NCBI GenBank assembly: GCA_046329535.1
Contig: JAXLUN010000002.1
Coordinates: 372,001 to 436,000, forward strand
DNA: 64,000 nucleotides
Direction: 5' to 3'
DNA from: Bog-950 sp046329535
GTDB taxonomy: Bacteria > Bacteroidota > Bacteroidia > Chitinophagales > LD1
In this document: one piece after another, positions 33,972 to 43,617 of the stretch
Layout of the letters: each line of letters begins with the position of its first letter
Position numbering within the stretch: position 1 is the first letter of the stretch
Position numbers and translations under genes: made by a program
Notes under the pieces: model-generated
The model's input: the letters and a program-made list of their open reading frames with translations, nothing else
The model's database searches: none
Told to the model about the DNA's origin: nothing

Positions 33972-34931
33972 TTACAGAAGACCTGAAATGATTTTATCAA
34001 TACTTAACCCTTCTGCCTCGGCCTTGTAGTTTTTAAATACCCGATGACGAAGTATAGGCAAAGCTACCTGCTGAACATCTTCAATATCGGGCGAATATTT
34101 ACCACGGATAGCTGCATTGCATTTAGCTCCCAAAACTAAATACTGTGAGGCTCTTGGGCCGGCACCCCAACTGATATAATTATTAACCGAAGCGGGTGAT
34201 GAAGGTTGATTGGGTCTTGTGTTGTTTACCAGCTTAACCGCATATTCCAATACATTATCGGCAATAGGAATTTTGCGAATCAGTTGTTGGAAATATAAAA
34301 TCTCGGCAGAGGTCATTCTTTTTGATACTTCTACCTTAACTCCTGCAGTAGTGTTTTTTACTACCTGAATTTCTTCTTCGTATGTAGGGTAATCCAGATT
34401 AATGGAAAACATAAATCGGTCTAGTTGTGCCTCCGGGAGCGGATAGGTTCCTTCCTGCTCAATAGGATTTTGGGTGGCCAGAACAAAAAACGGCAGGTCA
34501 AGTTTATGTTTCTTGCCGGCAATAGTTACACTACGCTCCTGCATGGCTTCAAGCAGAGCAGATTGTGTTTTGGGAGGAGTTCTGTTTATCTCATCGGCCA
34601 GAATGATGTTAGCGAAAATTGGTCCCCGGTTAAAGCGGAAGCTTCTGTTCTCATCCAGAATTTCGGAACCAACAATGTCGCTTGGCATTAAGTCTGGTGT
34701 AAACTGAATACGATTAAAACTCAAATCCAACACTTCGGCAATTGTGTGTACCATTAAGGTTTTTGCCAAACCCGGAACACCAATCAATAAACTGTGTCCG
34801 TCACTGAAGACAGAAATCAGAATGTTTTTTACTACTTCATCCTGACCAACTATTATTTTTCCAACCTCGTTTTTAAGGTCTTTATATCGGTTGGCAAAGG
34901 CATCGAGCGCTTCTACATCTGAGTTATACAT
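33972..34931 (-). CDS. MoxR family AAA+ ATPase
   Basis: 319 residues. Walker A GVPGLAKTLM (about 58-67), Walker B IILADEINRTPPKTQSALLEAMQE, sensor 1 VLATQNPIEQEGTYPLPEAQLDRF, and a C-terminal lid domain. MoxR proteins act as chaperones that activate partner proteins, often with von Willebrand factor A proteins encoded beside them; none is here. It follows the SurA-like gene by 49 bp on the same strand, so a link with envelope protein folding is possible. Confidence 0.92.
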   Translation of the reverse strand: MYNSDVEALDAFANRYKDLKNEVGKIIVGQDEVVKNILISVFSDGHSLLIGVPGLAKTLMVHTIAEVLDLSFNRIQFTPDLMPSDIVGSEILDENRSFRFNRGPIFANIILADEINRTPPKTQSALLEAMQERSVTIAGKKHKLDLPFFVLATQNPIEQEGTYPLPEAQLDRFMFSINLDYPTYEEEIQVVKNTTAGVKVEVSKRMTSAEILYFQQLIRKIPIADNVLEYAVKLVNNTRPNQPSSPASVNNYISWGAGPRASQYLVLGAKCNAAIRGKYSPDIEDVQQVALPILRHRVFKNYKAEAEGLSIDKIISGLL

Positions 34932-34980
34932 AGTTTGATTTGAATTAGAACAAAGAAAACAAATTCAGTTTTATAAAAAA

Positions 34981-36345
34981 TCAGTTCTGCAGCCACTTCT
35001 CCATTTGAGCACAACCTTTCATAGAATCATCAATACGTACATAATTTTTACTCTTATGCAGTTTGAGCCATTGTTCTAATGCTTTTTGTTGTTTCTGTGC
35101 TTTGGCAGCCGCCTGTATTTTCGAATAGTCCTGTTCCAGACTGGCTTTATGCGGTTGTGTTTCGCTCTTCAGCCAGATAATTCTATACCCCTGCTTTTGT
35201 TCACCGGTGCGGTCTTGCATCGTATGTGAAAGTACTTCGGAATACTCACCTACTTTCATTCGGTCTATGGTAAAAATAAGCGTTCCGTCAATGTCGGCTT
35301 TTTCAAAAAAAGTATTTCCCGTTTTTGCATTGGTCATCATACCGCCAATGCTTTTTGATTGTTCGTTGTCAGAATACTGATTCACCGCTTCGCGCCAGGA
35401 TAAAGAATCTACCTGAAGCTGATGAAGGATACTGTCCATTCTGTCTTTGATAACACTTAAATCGCTGCGTGCAATTTTGGGCTTAATCAAAATGTGACGA
35501 ACCTTAATTTTATCGCCTCTCTTTTCATCTACAATTATCAGGTGAAAACCGAAAGGTGTTTCTACCACTTCGCTTACTTCCCCTTCTTTTATTTTATATG
35601 CCACTGCTTCAAACTCGGGCACCAGCTCCCCTCTTTCAACAGTTCCTAAATTTCCTCCATCGAGATAAGAGCCCGGATCTTCGGAATACTGAATGGCCTT
35701 TACCGAAAAGTCAGCTCCCTGAATAATATCCTTGCGGATAGTTTCGAGTTTCTGCTTGGCTCTTTCTTTTTCGTATTCACTTACTTTGGGAAACATAACC
35801 AACTCACCCAATTCCAGTTCTGAGTTGAAATAGGGCACACTATCCGCAGGAATAGCATCAAAAAACTCCTTCACCTCGGCTGGTGTAACTTTCAGGCCGG
35901 AGAAAGCTTTTCCTCTCATTTTATCAGAAATCAATTGCTTTTCGATATCATCCTTAAAATCATCTTTCAGCTCCAGAATAGATTTGCCGTAATATTCTTC
36001 CAGTTTTTCTTTAGAGCCGAAAACGGAGATAAAATACTTGATTCTTCGGTCCAGTTCCGACTCAATTTCTTCGGGCGAAGTAGTAACACTATCCAACTGG
36101 GCCTGAGAAAGAAATAGTTTCTCCAGCAGCAGGTTATCAAAAATTACACACTTGGTTGAAGGGTCTTCAGGCAAGTCAGGATTTTGTGTACGAGCCTGCA
36201 GATATTGCGCTTCTACTTCCGATTGCAGAATAATATTATCGCCAACCACCGCAAGCACCTTATCCATTTGAGTAATCTGTGCCGTTAGGCCTATCGCCTG
36301 CATAACCACTGCCAGAACTAAAACTATTTTTTTGTTGTGTTTCAT
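34981..36345 (-). CDS. SurA-like periplasmic peptidylprolyl isomerase/chaperone
   Basis: 454 residues. Signal peptide to about residue 22 (IGLTAQ), SurA N-terminal chaperone domain (VLAVVGDNIILQSEVEAQYL), then a parvulin domain with FSVKAIQYSEDPGSYLDGGNLG and PFGFHLIIVDEKRG, and a second, more divergent one from KVRHILIKP. It guides unfolded outer-membrane proteins across the periplasm. It is the last foldase of a three-gene run read leftward from 37784, and moxR follows. Confidence 0.87.
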   Translation of the reverse strand: MKHNKKIVLVLAVVMQAIGLTAQITQMDKVLAVVGDNIILQSEVEAQYLQARTQNPDLPEDPSTKCVIFDNLLLEKLFLSQAQLDSVTTSPEEIESELDRRIKYFISVFGSKEKLEEYYGKSILELKDDFKDDIEKQLISDKMRGKAFSGLKVTPAEVKEFFDAIPADSVPYFNSELELGELVMFPKVSEYEKERAKQKLETIRKDIIQGADFSVKAIQYSEDPGSYLDGGNLGTVERGELVPEFEAVAYKIKEGEVSEVVETPFGFHLIIVDEKRGDKIKVRHILIKPKIARSDLSVIKDRMDSILHQLQVDSLSWREAVNQYSDNEQSKSIGGMMTNAKTGNTFFEKADIDGTLIFTIDRMKVGEYSEVLSHTMQDRTGEQKQGYRIIWLKSETQPHKASLEQDYSKIQAAAKAQKQQKALEQWLKLHKSKNYVRIDDSMKGCAQMEKWLQN

Positions 36346-36369
36346 TTTAAATTATTGGTGAGTAAACGC

Positions 36370-36933
36370 TCATTCACTCTTTTTCTTGTCTAAGAATGTA
36401 AATATACCTACCGAAAACCCTCCGCGGGTTACCGGAAAATCGCCTTCGTAGCCGGATGCATTTACATAGAAGGCTGTTTCTAGACCTACATGAGCATTAA
36501 AAAAGTAAGCCATACCTAAAGCTCCACCGGCTGTAAAACCATTCTTGTTAGCCACATTGCCTTTAGTTAACTGGGTAAATACCTGATAGGCTGCATTAGC
36601 CGACACAAAACCCTTCAGTTGTTTTTTGCCGAAATAATATTTGACCAAAGGACCGATGCCCGTTGTAAATCCGGTTACGCTGCGATATTCCTGCTTATCT
36701 GTATTAAAGGCTCTGCGGCTGGTTACCCCAAAAGAATAGCGTCCACCTATGACCAGATGTTTAACAGCAAACACTCCAAAAGCAGGACTTATAAGCAGGT
36801 TGAAACTCCGCACATCTGATTGAAAACTTAAACTCATATCGGCATTGCCACCAATCAGAATCTGTCCTTTTTCAGCTTGCGAAAAAGCTATAGTGGATAG
36901 GCCGCAAAAAAATATCAGCAGAATATTTCTCAT
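36370..36933 (-). CDS. Small outer-membrane beta-barrel-like protein
   Basis: 187 residues. Signal peptide of about 18 residues (ending IAFSQA) followed by alternating hydrophobic strands with glycine turns (GQILIGGNADMSLSF, LVIGGRYSFGV, GFTAGGALGMAYFF, GGFSVGIFTFLD), typical of an eight-stranded barrel. No enzymatic motif. Its start codon overlaps the stop of the upstream lipoprotein (ATGA), and the SurA-like gene follows by 24 bp, so it may be a client of the foldases or simply an operon partner. Confidence 0.7.
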   Translation of the reverse strand: MRNILLIFFCGLSTIAFSQAEKGQILIGGNADMSLSFQSDVRSFNLLISPAFGVFAVKHLVIGGRYSFGVTSRRAFNTDKQEYRSVTGFTTGIGPLVKYYFGKKQLKGFVSANAAYQVFTQLTKGNVANKNGFTAGGALGMAYFFNAHVGLETAFYVNASGYEGDFPVTRGGFSVGIFTFLDKKKSE

Positions 36934-37784
36934 TTCACAAATACTTCAAATGATTTTTCCTTCAAGCCATCCTGATAAATTTTATCATAGATAGAGGCTA
37001 TCAGCTTCAACTTGCGCTTTTCAATAATCACACGTGAAATTTCCTCCTTCACCACATCCAATGGAGCAGATTCGTCTTTATGCCGGTGATTAAGCATACT
37101 AATAAACCAGATACCATCATCTGTCTTGAACTCCTTATAACCGAGGTGGTTATCCAGCCAGGTGATATCAGCTTCCTTGAGCGGAAAATTCTTCAATAAG
37201 TTCTCACCTGTATACCACATACCATCGGCTATGGAATAAGAAGAAGCATACTCTTTGCAGTAACCCTCCAGCTTCAGTTCATCTTCTTCGCTCTTGGGTT
37301 TCAAAATCCATTTGCTGGCCTGTTCCAGGTCGGGGGCATCTGATTTAAGCTTGATAAAACGGAGCAGATATACATCTTGCTGAAGCGGGAAGTCTGCCTT
37401 TAGTTTTTCATACCAATCGGCCAGTTCCTGAGGGCTGATTTTGGTATCGAGCCTGCGACTGATTAATGCTTTTTCATACTCATAAAGCAACAGTGATTCT
37501 TTATAGTCTTCCACTTTTTGCACCATGCTTACATCATCAGCGGCAATATTATCGGTGGCTTTTTGCAGCAAAAGTTTTTTATGCACCCAGTTTTCGGCAT
37601 AGCTTTTTATAGCATCCAGACTATCTTTTCCTTTCAACCCTTTGGTCAATGACTCTACATCTGAAACATACAGGTATTCATCATTCACCCTCGCCACCAC
37701 ATCTTTATCAATGGCTGTTTTCTTTTTAAAAAAAGAACAGGCGGTTATGCTTAACAGTAAGAAAGAAATGAAGACAACTCTCAA
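36930..37784 (-). CDS. SurA-N-like lipoprotein without an obvious parvulin core
   Basis: 284 residues. Lipobox SITAC with Cys at about residue 16. The N-terminal part (VVARVNDEYLYVSDVESLTKG, then WVHKKLLLQKA) matches the chaperone domain of SurA/PrsA proteins. Where a parvulin domain should follow, residues 150-260 lack the GG-x-LG and FG-x-H motifs. The gene therefore probably encodes a chaperone-only foldase. It starts the run that continues with the barrel and SurA-like genes, and a terminator separates it from the larger foldase upstream. Confidence 0.7.
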   Translation of the reverse strand: MRVVFISFLLLSITACSFFKKKTAIDKDVVARVNDEYLYVSDVESLTKGLKGKDSLDAIKSYAENWVHKKLLLQKATDNIAADDVSMVQKVEDYKESLLLYEYEKALISRRLDTKISPQELADWYEKLKADFPLQQDVYLLRFIKLKSDAPDLEQASKWILKPKSEEDELKLEGYCKEYASSYSIADGMWYTGENLLKNFPLKEADITWLDNHLGYKEFKTDDGIWFISMLNHRHKDESAPLDVVKEEISRVIIEKRKLKLIASIYDKIYQDGLKEKSFEVFVK

Positions 37785-37811
37785 GAAAAATATTTGCTGT
37801 GAACTTACTAA

Positions 37812-37839
37812 AAAAGTTGTCCCCCGTTTTCAGGGGGAC
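37812..37839 (-). terminator. Terminator of the large foldase gene
   Basis: Stem GTCCCCC/GGGGGAC (37819-37825 and 37833-37839) with a 7-base loop. On the minus strand it is followed by AACTTTTTTAG, a U-tract. It lies just after the stop at 37845. Confidence 0.8.
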
Positions 37840-37844
37840 TTGGG

Positions 37845-39824
37845 TTATTTTTTTATCAGTGATTTGAAGACGTTTTCGTCTACCGTTATCGGATATTTAT
37901 TTCTTAAGTCTGACAGCCAGGTTTTTTCCAGATATTCCTGATAATCGGAAACAATGTAGCCTTTGGCTTCTTTCAAACTCTTAGGCTCCGGATTAACCAG
38001 TTGTTTTACCAATAAAAACTGGTAGCTGCTATCGTTAATTTTGTTGATAGGGGTTAAACCCGGTTTCCATTCAATTTTATCGACCACATCATACTGGCCT
38101 TTTTCGTATTTGCCGTTGATGCTGGAGATATGAGCTTTAGCTCCATCCTTATTCAGCTTAGCTTTGATTTCATCTGATGTTTTTTTCTTCTGAGCCATCT
38201 TGTAGGCATCGTTGCAAATTTTCTGTTCGTTGCAATTGAAAATTTCTACTTCAGCGCGGTTGCCCCACATGTATTTGGTTTCGTTGTTTTTTCTGAAAGC
38301 TTCCAGACCGGTGGTGTCTTTCACAGCCTTGGTCCACACCTGACGATCCATCAATTCAAATAACAGGATACCATCGCGGTATTCTTTCATTAAACTCTTG
38401 AACTCCGGCTTCTTAACTTCCAGCATGCTTTCTTCATACTCCAGACATTTGGTGGTTACAAAGCCTTCGTAGTATTCGTTCAGCAAGGCATCTTTGCCTT
38501 TGTCGTTTCTCTTCTTCGAGTTCTTCTCGATGTAATCAATCAAATCGTTTTGTGTATAGTTTTTGCCGGCCAAAATAAACAGGGCCTTGTCGCTGTGCAG
38601 CGCACTGTCGGCTTTCCAGTTACCTTTCAAAATGCTGCTGTCGGTAATCGCTTTTACAAAGGCAGCTTTCAGTTCCGGAAACTGAACAAAACCGCTTTCT
38701 CTCTTAATGCGGTCGACCAATACGGATTTAGCTACCTGCGAACGGGAGTCTCTCTCTACCTTCTTTTTAATATTTGCTTTCTCTTCGCTGAAAGGAGCAA
38801 TGCCTCTCTTTTCTAAACGCTTGATGATATGGTAGCCAAACTGAGTCAATATCGGTTTGCTGATATCACCATCTTTGCTCAAACCAAAAGCTGCTTCTTC
38901 AAAGTCGGCCGGATAGCGGAGACCTGCACCAGAACCAAACCACTGCAACTCGCCACCCTTGATGCGGGTTGCTTTATCATCGCTGTATTCTTTTACGGCA
39001 TCGTCATAAGTTGATTTGCCGCTGCTGATTAAGCCCGATACCATCTCGGCTCTTTTCTTAACAGAGTCTTTCTGCTCGCTGGTAGCTTTTTCAGGAAAAC
39101 GAATCAAGAGGTGGGCTACGCGAATCTGCCCTCTGGCCGGACGGCTGTCGTTTAAGCGAACTAAGTGATATCCGAACTCGGTGCGAACAGGCAGGGCGCT
39201 TAACTCTCCGTTCTTTAAGCTATACACGGTATTTTCAAACGGATAGATTGTTCCAAACACAGAGAACCAGCCGATGTTTCCATCGTTGGTTTTGGCAGAT
39301 GGGTCTTCGGATGCTTCGCGGGCAACTTTTTCAAAACTTTCGCCTTTGTCTAATCTCTTTTTTAAGGCCATAATCTTTTTGTAGGCAGCCAGTGTGTCGG
39401 CCGGGTTGGCGTTTTCATCGCATTTTACCAGTATGTGGCTGGCGTTTACTTCTGTTTTTGAACGTTCATAAGCTTCGGTTATCAACTTGTCGGAAATTTC
39501 ACGGTCGGTGAGATAAGATTTTGCGAGTTGTTTGCGGTAGCCTTCCAGTTCGTTCTTTAAGCTGGCAATGGTATCCAGCTTGAGTGCTTCGGCCTCTTTT
39601 ACTTTTAAGCGGAAGTTTTCGTAAAGGTTGAGGTAATCGCGCAGTGACTTTTCGCTATAGTCGGCCTGATTGTTTACGTTGTTTTTGTTGTAAACGTATT
39701 CGAACTCGCTGACGGTTACCGGGTTGCCGCCCACGGTGAACAGGGTGCGACTATCTGTATTGGTTTGTGCAAAGGCAGCTATAAAAGCCCCCAGGAGCGT
39801 GAGAGAAAGAAACTGTTTTTTCAT
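37845..39824 (-). CDS. Large periplasmic foldase with two parvulin domains
   Basis: 659 residues. Signal peptide (AAFAQT at about 20), an N-terminal SurA-like segment (VSEFEYVYNKNN), then two parvulin domains: VNASHILVKCDE with DGNIGWFSVF and EFGYHLVRLND (about 125-230), and IRVAHLLIRFPE with IKGGELQWFG and QFGYHIIKRLE (about 232-345). The C-terminal 300 residues are helical with a late mixed region and have no named domain. Role: folding of outer-membrane and secreted proteins. It has its own terminator. Confidence 0.88.
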   Translation of the reverse strand: MKKQFLSLTLLGAFIAAFAQTNTDSRTLFTVGGNPVTVSEFEYVYNKNNVNNQADYSEKSLRDYLNLYENFRLKVKEAEALKLDTIASLKNELEGYRKQLAKSYLTDREISDKLITEAYERSKTEVNASHILVKCDENANPADTLAAYKKIMALKKRLDKGESFEKVAREASEDPSAKTNDGNIGWFSVFGTIYPFENTVYSLKNGELSALPVRTEFGYHLVRLNDSRPARGQIRVAHLLIRFPEKATSEQKDSVKKRAEMVSGLISSGKSTYDDAVKEYSDDKATRIKGGELQWFGSGAGLRYPADFEEAAFGLSKDGDISKPILTQFGYHIIKRLEKRGIAPFSEEKANIKKKVERDSRSQVAKSVLVDRIKRESGFVQFPELKAAFVKAITDSSILKGNWKADSALHSDKALFILAGKNYTQNDLIDYIEKNSKKRNDKGKDALLNEYYEGFVTTKCLEYEESMLEVKKPEFKSLMKEYRDGILLFELMDRQVWTKAVKDTTGLEAFRKNNETKYMWGNRAEVEIFNCNEQKICNDAYKMAQKKKTSDEIKAKLNKDGAKAHISSINGKYEKGQYDVVDKIEWKPGLTPINKINDSSYQFLLVKQLVNPEPKSLKEAKGYIVSDYQEYLEKTWLSDLRNKYPITVDENVFKSLIKK

Positions 39825-40461
39825 GCGGTGGTTTAATTTTTTTATCGGGAGCGCAAATATTACTTCCTCTTAATTAAAGCGGTGCGAAGTTAGTTTTTTT
39901 TAACAGCGGGGAAAGTGGGTGAAATGCCTTATTGAATGGGTTCCAAACAGTTGAAATTTTATGCGGTGTTTCTTGCCATTGAGGGGTTGAAGCAGGGGGG
40001 TATAACCAACCCGTTGTAATAAACACAACCGACCGACTTGCTCTTTTATTACCACGTCTTAACCAGAAAAAACACCACCGATTTTGTTGTCTGGCCTATT
40101 CATCGGGACACTTTAGCCAGCGATAAATGGAGTTATAGTTCCGAAAAAACTGGCTAAAAGATGACGAACCTGTGACAAGGACGTGTGTCCCCATGACAGG
40201 GACATATATCCCTAAGGCAGGGACGCCATCTTTTGGAGGTTTTCCGAAGCAAAACATTAAGTTTTTAGGAAATGCAGCTTAAATTTCACCTTTTGTATAA
40301 AGGTCCGGTGTGCTTAACGATGGAAATGTGCGGGCTGTTTGTATTCGGGTTAGGGGGGCAGCCCGCCCGTGGCTTTGCGCAGGAACCACTGTTGTAATCT
40401 TATTGCCGGTCGGGATATCTGTGAAAACGGGGGTTTGGTTTTTCATACATTTGCCGCCTAA
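39825..40461. other. Long non-coding region with structured core
   Basis: 637 bases between divergent genes, with no credible ORF. The core at 40112-40234 holds nested inverted repeats and 21-nt direct repeats (listed separately). TACATTTG at 40446-40453 is an exact -7 box 8 bases before the ATG at 40462, without a -33 match; if used, the aminopeptidase mRNA would be almost leaderless. Confidence 0.6.
40173..40227. repeat. 21-nt tandem hairpin repeats
   Basis: Two full 21-base units (40173-40193 and 40194-40214) beginning TGACAAGGAC and TGACAGGGAC, and a partial third (GGCAGGGACGCC). Each contains a near-palindrome, GGACGTGTGTCC and GGGACATATATCCC. Enclosed by a longer stem (40156-40166 with 40224-40234, one mismatch). 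Confidence 0.75.
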
Positions 40462-43062
40462 ATGTTGCGCATGTTTAATCGCCTACTGCTGCCGGCCTGT
40501 TTGTTGTTGCTGGCAGCTTCATGTTCTACGACTAAAAAAGCTTCGACCGATAGTAACTCGGTGAGCGTTGACCTGGATACTATTGAGGTAATTGCCAGCC
40601 GCGAAAACCCGTATCGCGCTTCGGCAGCTAAAGATTTTGATTTGGTGCATACTAAACTGGAGGTGGGTTTTGATTATGCGCATCAGTATTTGAACGGGAA
40701 GGCAACGATTACGCTGAAGCCTCATTTTTATGCGCAATACGCGCTGAAGCTAGATGCGAAGCAGTTTGACCTGCATGAGGTAAGCGTGATACTGAAAGAT
40801 AACACGCACAAGCCGCTGGAGTATAGTTACGATTCGGTGGAGCTGAAGATACAGCTGGACCGCAAGTATGAGGCGGGTGCGCTGTTGAAGATTTATATCG
40901 ATTACACGGCTAAGCCCGAGGAACGGGAGAGCGGAGGCAGTGCGGCTATAAATGAGGATAAGGGTTTATACTTTATTAATCCGCTGGGGGCTGATTCGGT
41001 TAAGCCAATACAGATATGGACGCAGGGTGAAACGGAGTCGAACTCGTGCTGGTTTCCGACTATTGATAAGCCGAACCAGAAGTTTACCAACGAAATTTAT
41101 ATCACGCACCTGAAGAAGTATTCATCGCTGAGTAACGGTACTCTGATGTCTTCGGTGAGTGTGAATGATAGTTTGGTAACCGATTACTGGAAGATGGATT
41201 TGCCGCATGCACCTTACTTAGTGATGATGGCTATTGGCGATTTTGCGATTGTAAAAGACCGCTGGCGCGATGTGCCGGTGGAGTACCGGGTAGAGAAAAG
41301 TTACGAGCCTTATGCGCGTCAGATTTTTGGTAACACGCCCGAGATGATGGAGTTTTTCAGTCAGAAGCTGGGTTTTGATTATCCGTGGCAGAAATATGCG
41401 CAGGTAGTGGTGCGCGATTATGTGAGCGGGGCCATGGAGAATACTTCGGCCACTTTGCATGGAGAGTTTGTACAGCGCAACAGCCGTGAGTTGTTGGATG
41501 ATAATAACGAGGATATTATATCGCATGAGTTGTTTCACCAGTGGTTTGGAGATTTGGTAACCAGCGAAAGCTGGAGCAACATACCGTTGAACGAATCGTT
41601 TGCCACGTATGGCGAATACCTGTGGAACGAGTATAAATACGGCCGGGAAGAGGCCGACTATAAACAGCATCAGAACTTTGCCAAGTATATGGATGAGGCG
41701 AAGGAAAAGAATGTAGACCTGATTCGGTTTTATTATGATGACCGGGAAGATATGTTTGACCGCCATAGCTATGAAAAGGGCGGACTGGTGCTGCACTATC
41801 TGCGCAAGATAATTGGCGATGAGGCTTTCTTTAAATCTATTGAGCTGTATTTAAAGACCAATCAGTTTAAGCCGGTGGAGATTCATCAGTTGCGTCTGGC
41901 ATTTGAAGAAGTAACCGGTCAGGATTTAAACTGGTTTTTTAATGAGTGGTTTCTGAACTCGGGTCATCCGGTGCTGGATATCAGTTATACCTACGATACC
42001 GACAGTGTGTATGTAACCATTACGCAGAAACATAACACCGATAAGGCTATTACTTATCAGTTGCCCGCCAAACTGGCTATCTGGAACGGAAAGGATTGCA
42101 GTACGCAGGATATTACCATCAACAAAAAGAATCAGGTGTTTGCATTTAAAACCAGCAGCAAGCCGGACCTGGTAGATTTTGATGCTGAGCGTGCGGTGCT
42201 TTGTGAAAAGACGGAGAATAAAACCACCGAGAATTATATTTTTCAATACCAGAACGGTAAGTTGTTTGACCAGCGTTTAGAAGCTTTGAAAAAACTGGTT
42301 GAGGTACAGAAAGAAAATAAAGCCGTGCAGGAGGTTATTCTTTCGGCCCTTCAAGACGCCTCTTTTTATCTGCGCAGATTTGCTGTGGAACAACTGAACT
42401 TGCCAAAAGAGCAGAAAGATTCGGTGCTGCAACGGATTATTGAATTGGCTAAAAGCGATAAGTCTTCGGAAGTGCGCAAAGCGGCCGTTGCCAAACTAAA
42501 CGGAGAAAAGAATAAAGATTACGCTCCGCTGTTTGAACAATTTACCGGAGATAGTTCGTATGAGGTAGCTGCTACTGCGCTGAAGGCGCTCAATGAGGTG
42601 GACAGCAAAAAAGGAATGGCTATTGCCAAGCTGTTTGAGAACGACAAGAACATCAATCTGCAGAATGCGGTAGCCGATGTATATTCTAAAGAAGGCGATG
42701 CCGACTATACCGGCTTTTTTGAAACCAAACTTCGCACAGCCGGAGCTTATGGAAAGTATACGCTGTTTTATTACTACGCTAACTTTTTAACGCGCATGGA
42801 TAAGTCTACGGTTTTGAAGGGGATAAAAACGATAGAAGAATTAGGCGCTTCTGCCGATAGCCATTTCTTAACCGGTGCTGCTAAGGGTTCCTTGAAGCGT
42901 ATTGCCAAATCGTTTGAAGAAAAGAAGAAGGCCAACACCGCAGACCTCGGCAAAGAGGAAGGACAAACCGCCAAACTGGAACTTCAGGAAAAGGGCGCGG
43001 AGTATGATTTGATTGTTGGTGAAGCTAACGATGCCATCAACCGGCTGGGCAAAGAGAAGTAG
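40462..43062 (+). CDS. M1 family metallo-aminopeptidase, lipoprotein with HEAT-like C-terminus
   Basis: 866 residues. Lipobox LAASC near residue 21. GAMEN (323-327) binds the substrate N-terminus; the zinc site HELFH (355-359) is followed by Glu 378, giving the full HEXXH-x18-E motif, and a Tyr in SYEKGGLVLHYL serves catalysis. From about residue 600 to 800 come helical repeats (LQDASFYLRRFAVEQL, SSEVRKAAVAKL, SYEVAATALKAL), HEAT-like. It removes N-terminal residues from peptides, here at the periplasmic or surface face of the outer membrane. It stands alone, convergent with a small secreted-protein gene. Confidence 0.93.
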   Translation: MLRMFNRLLLPACLLLLAASCSTTKKASTDSNSVSVDLDTIEVIASRENPYRASAAKDFDLVHTKLEVGFDYAHQYLNGKATITLKPHFYAQYALKLDAKQFDLHEVSVILKDNTHKPLEYSYDSVELKIQLDRKYEAGALLKIYIDYTAKPEERESGGSAAINEDKGLYFINPLGADSVKPIQIWTQGETESNSCWFPTIDKPNQKFTNEIYITHLKKYSSLSNGTLMSSVSVNDSLVTDYWKMDLPHAPYLVMMAIGDFAIVKDRWRDVPVEYRVEKSYEPYARQIFGNTPEMMEFFSQKLGFDYPWQKYAQVVVRDYVSGAMENTSATLHGEFVQRNSRELLDDNNEDIISHELFHQWFGDLVTSESWSNIPLNESFATYGEYLWNEYKYGREEADYKQHQNFAKYMDEAKEKNVDLIRFYYDDREDMFDRHSYEKGGLVLHYLRKIIGDEAFFKSIELYLKTNQFKPVEIHQLRLAFEEVTGQDLNWFFNEWFLNSGHPVLDISYTYDTDSVYVTITQKHNTDKAITYQLPAKLAIWNGKDCSTQDITINKKNQVFAFKTSSKPDLVDFDAERAVLCEKTENKTTENYIFQYQNGKLFDQRLEALKKLVEVQKENKAVQEVILSALQDASFYLRRFAVEQLNLPKEQKDSVLQRIIELAKSDKSSEVRKAAVAKLNGEKNKDYAPLFEQFTGDSSYEVAATALKALNEVDSKKGMAIAKLFENDKNINLQNAVADVYSKEGDADYTGFFETKLRTAGAYGKYTLFYYYANFLTRMDKSTVLKGIKTIEELGASADSHFLTGAAKGSLKRIAKSFEEKKKANTADLGKEEGQTAKLELQEKGAEYDLIVGEANDAINRLGKEK

Positions 43063-43071
43063 ACTGAAAAA

Positions 43072-43515
43072 TTAATTCTCCGAAGTTTCGCTGATAGCCG
43101 GCAGGCGAACCGATGGATAGATGCGGGTGGCTCCATCGCGGGTCACTGTTTTTACCCGGTAATAAACGGCATCTACATTCGACTGAGGGTACAGGTCTTT
43201 CTTCACAATGACTACACTATCCTGAGCCGATTCGTTGAACTTAATGTACTTACACTGACTGAAATTATTCTGTGCATCCAGACTTCTTTCAATAGACACA
43301 AACTCAAATTTTGAAGCTTTAAACAGGAACAAAGCAATATTGACTGTTTGCTGTTCGCGGGTTAATTCAATAGCTATTTCATCATCGGATGAACTTAAAA
43401 AATAGTCGGTTTGGCTAAACACATTAACCCCGGCAAACAGACCTGTCAAAAGAATTATAAGTCCTCCAAAACGAGACCTCCGAAACGATATAAAATTTAT
43501 TACCCGATTGTTCAT
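43072..43515 (-). CDS. Small exported protein of unknown function
   Basis: 147 residues. An Arg-rich start is followed by one hydrophobic stretch ending in GVNVFSQ, a probable signal peptide with a long n-region. The mature part has FEFVSIERSLDAQNNFSQ and YYRVKTVTRDGATRIYPSV, the pattern of fibronectin-like modules seen at the end of many Bacteroidota secreted proteins (the ERS-D-x-NF and YYR-K parts), but no sorting domain follows. It could be a shortened relic of a larger surface protein. Stop lies 9 bp from the aminopeptidase stop. Confidence 0.6.
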   Translation of the reverse strand: MNNRVINFISFRRSRFGGLIILLTGLFAGVNVFSQTDYFLSSSDDEIAIELTREQQTVNIALFLFKASKFEFVSIERSLDAQNNFSQCKYIKFNESAQDSVVIVKKDLYPQSNVDAVYYRVKTVTRDGATRIYPSVRLPAISETSEN

Positions 43516-43617
43516 ATAACTACTTGTGAATTCAATATAGTCGTTGCAATATTACTTGTCAAATAACGTATCCACATATTTTTCTGCCGGTGGGTAATAA
43601 AGAAGAAATAAGACACT

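Noticed and set aside
40173..40227. 21-nt repeats as a short CRISPR array
   Set aside because: Units are contiguous without spacers and internally palindromic, and no cas gene is present.
40310..40564. 84-codon plus-strand ORF before the M1 aminopeptidase
   Set aside because: It overlaps the signal peptide of the aminopeptidase in another frame, is rich in Cys and Trp, and resembles no protein; a chance reading.
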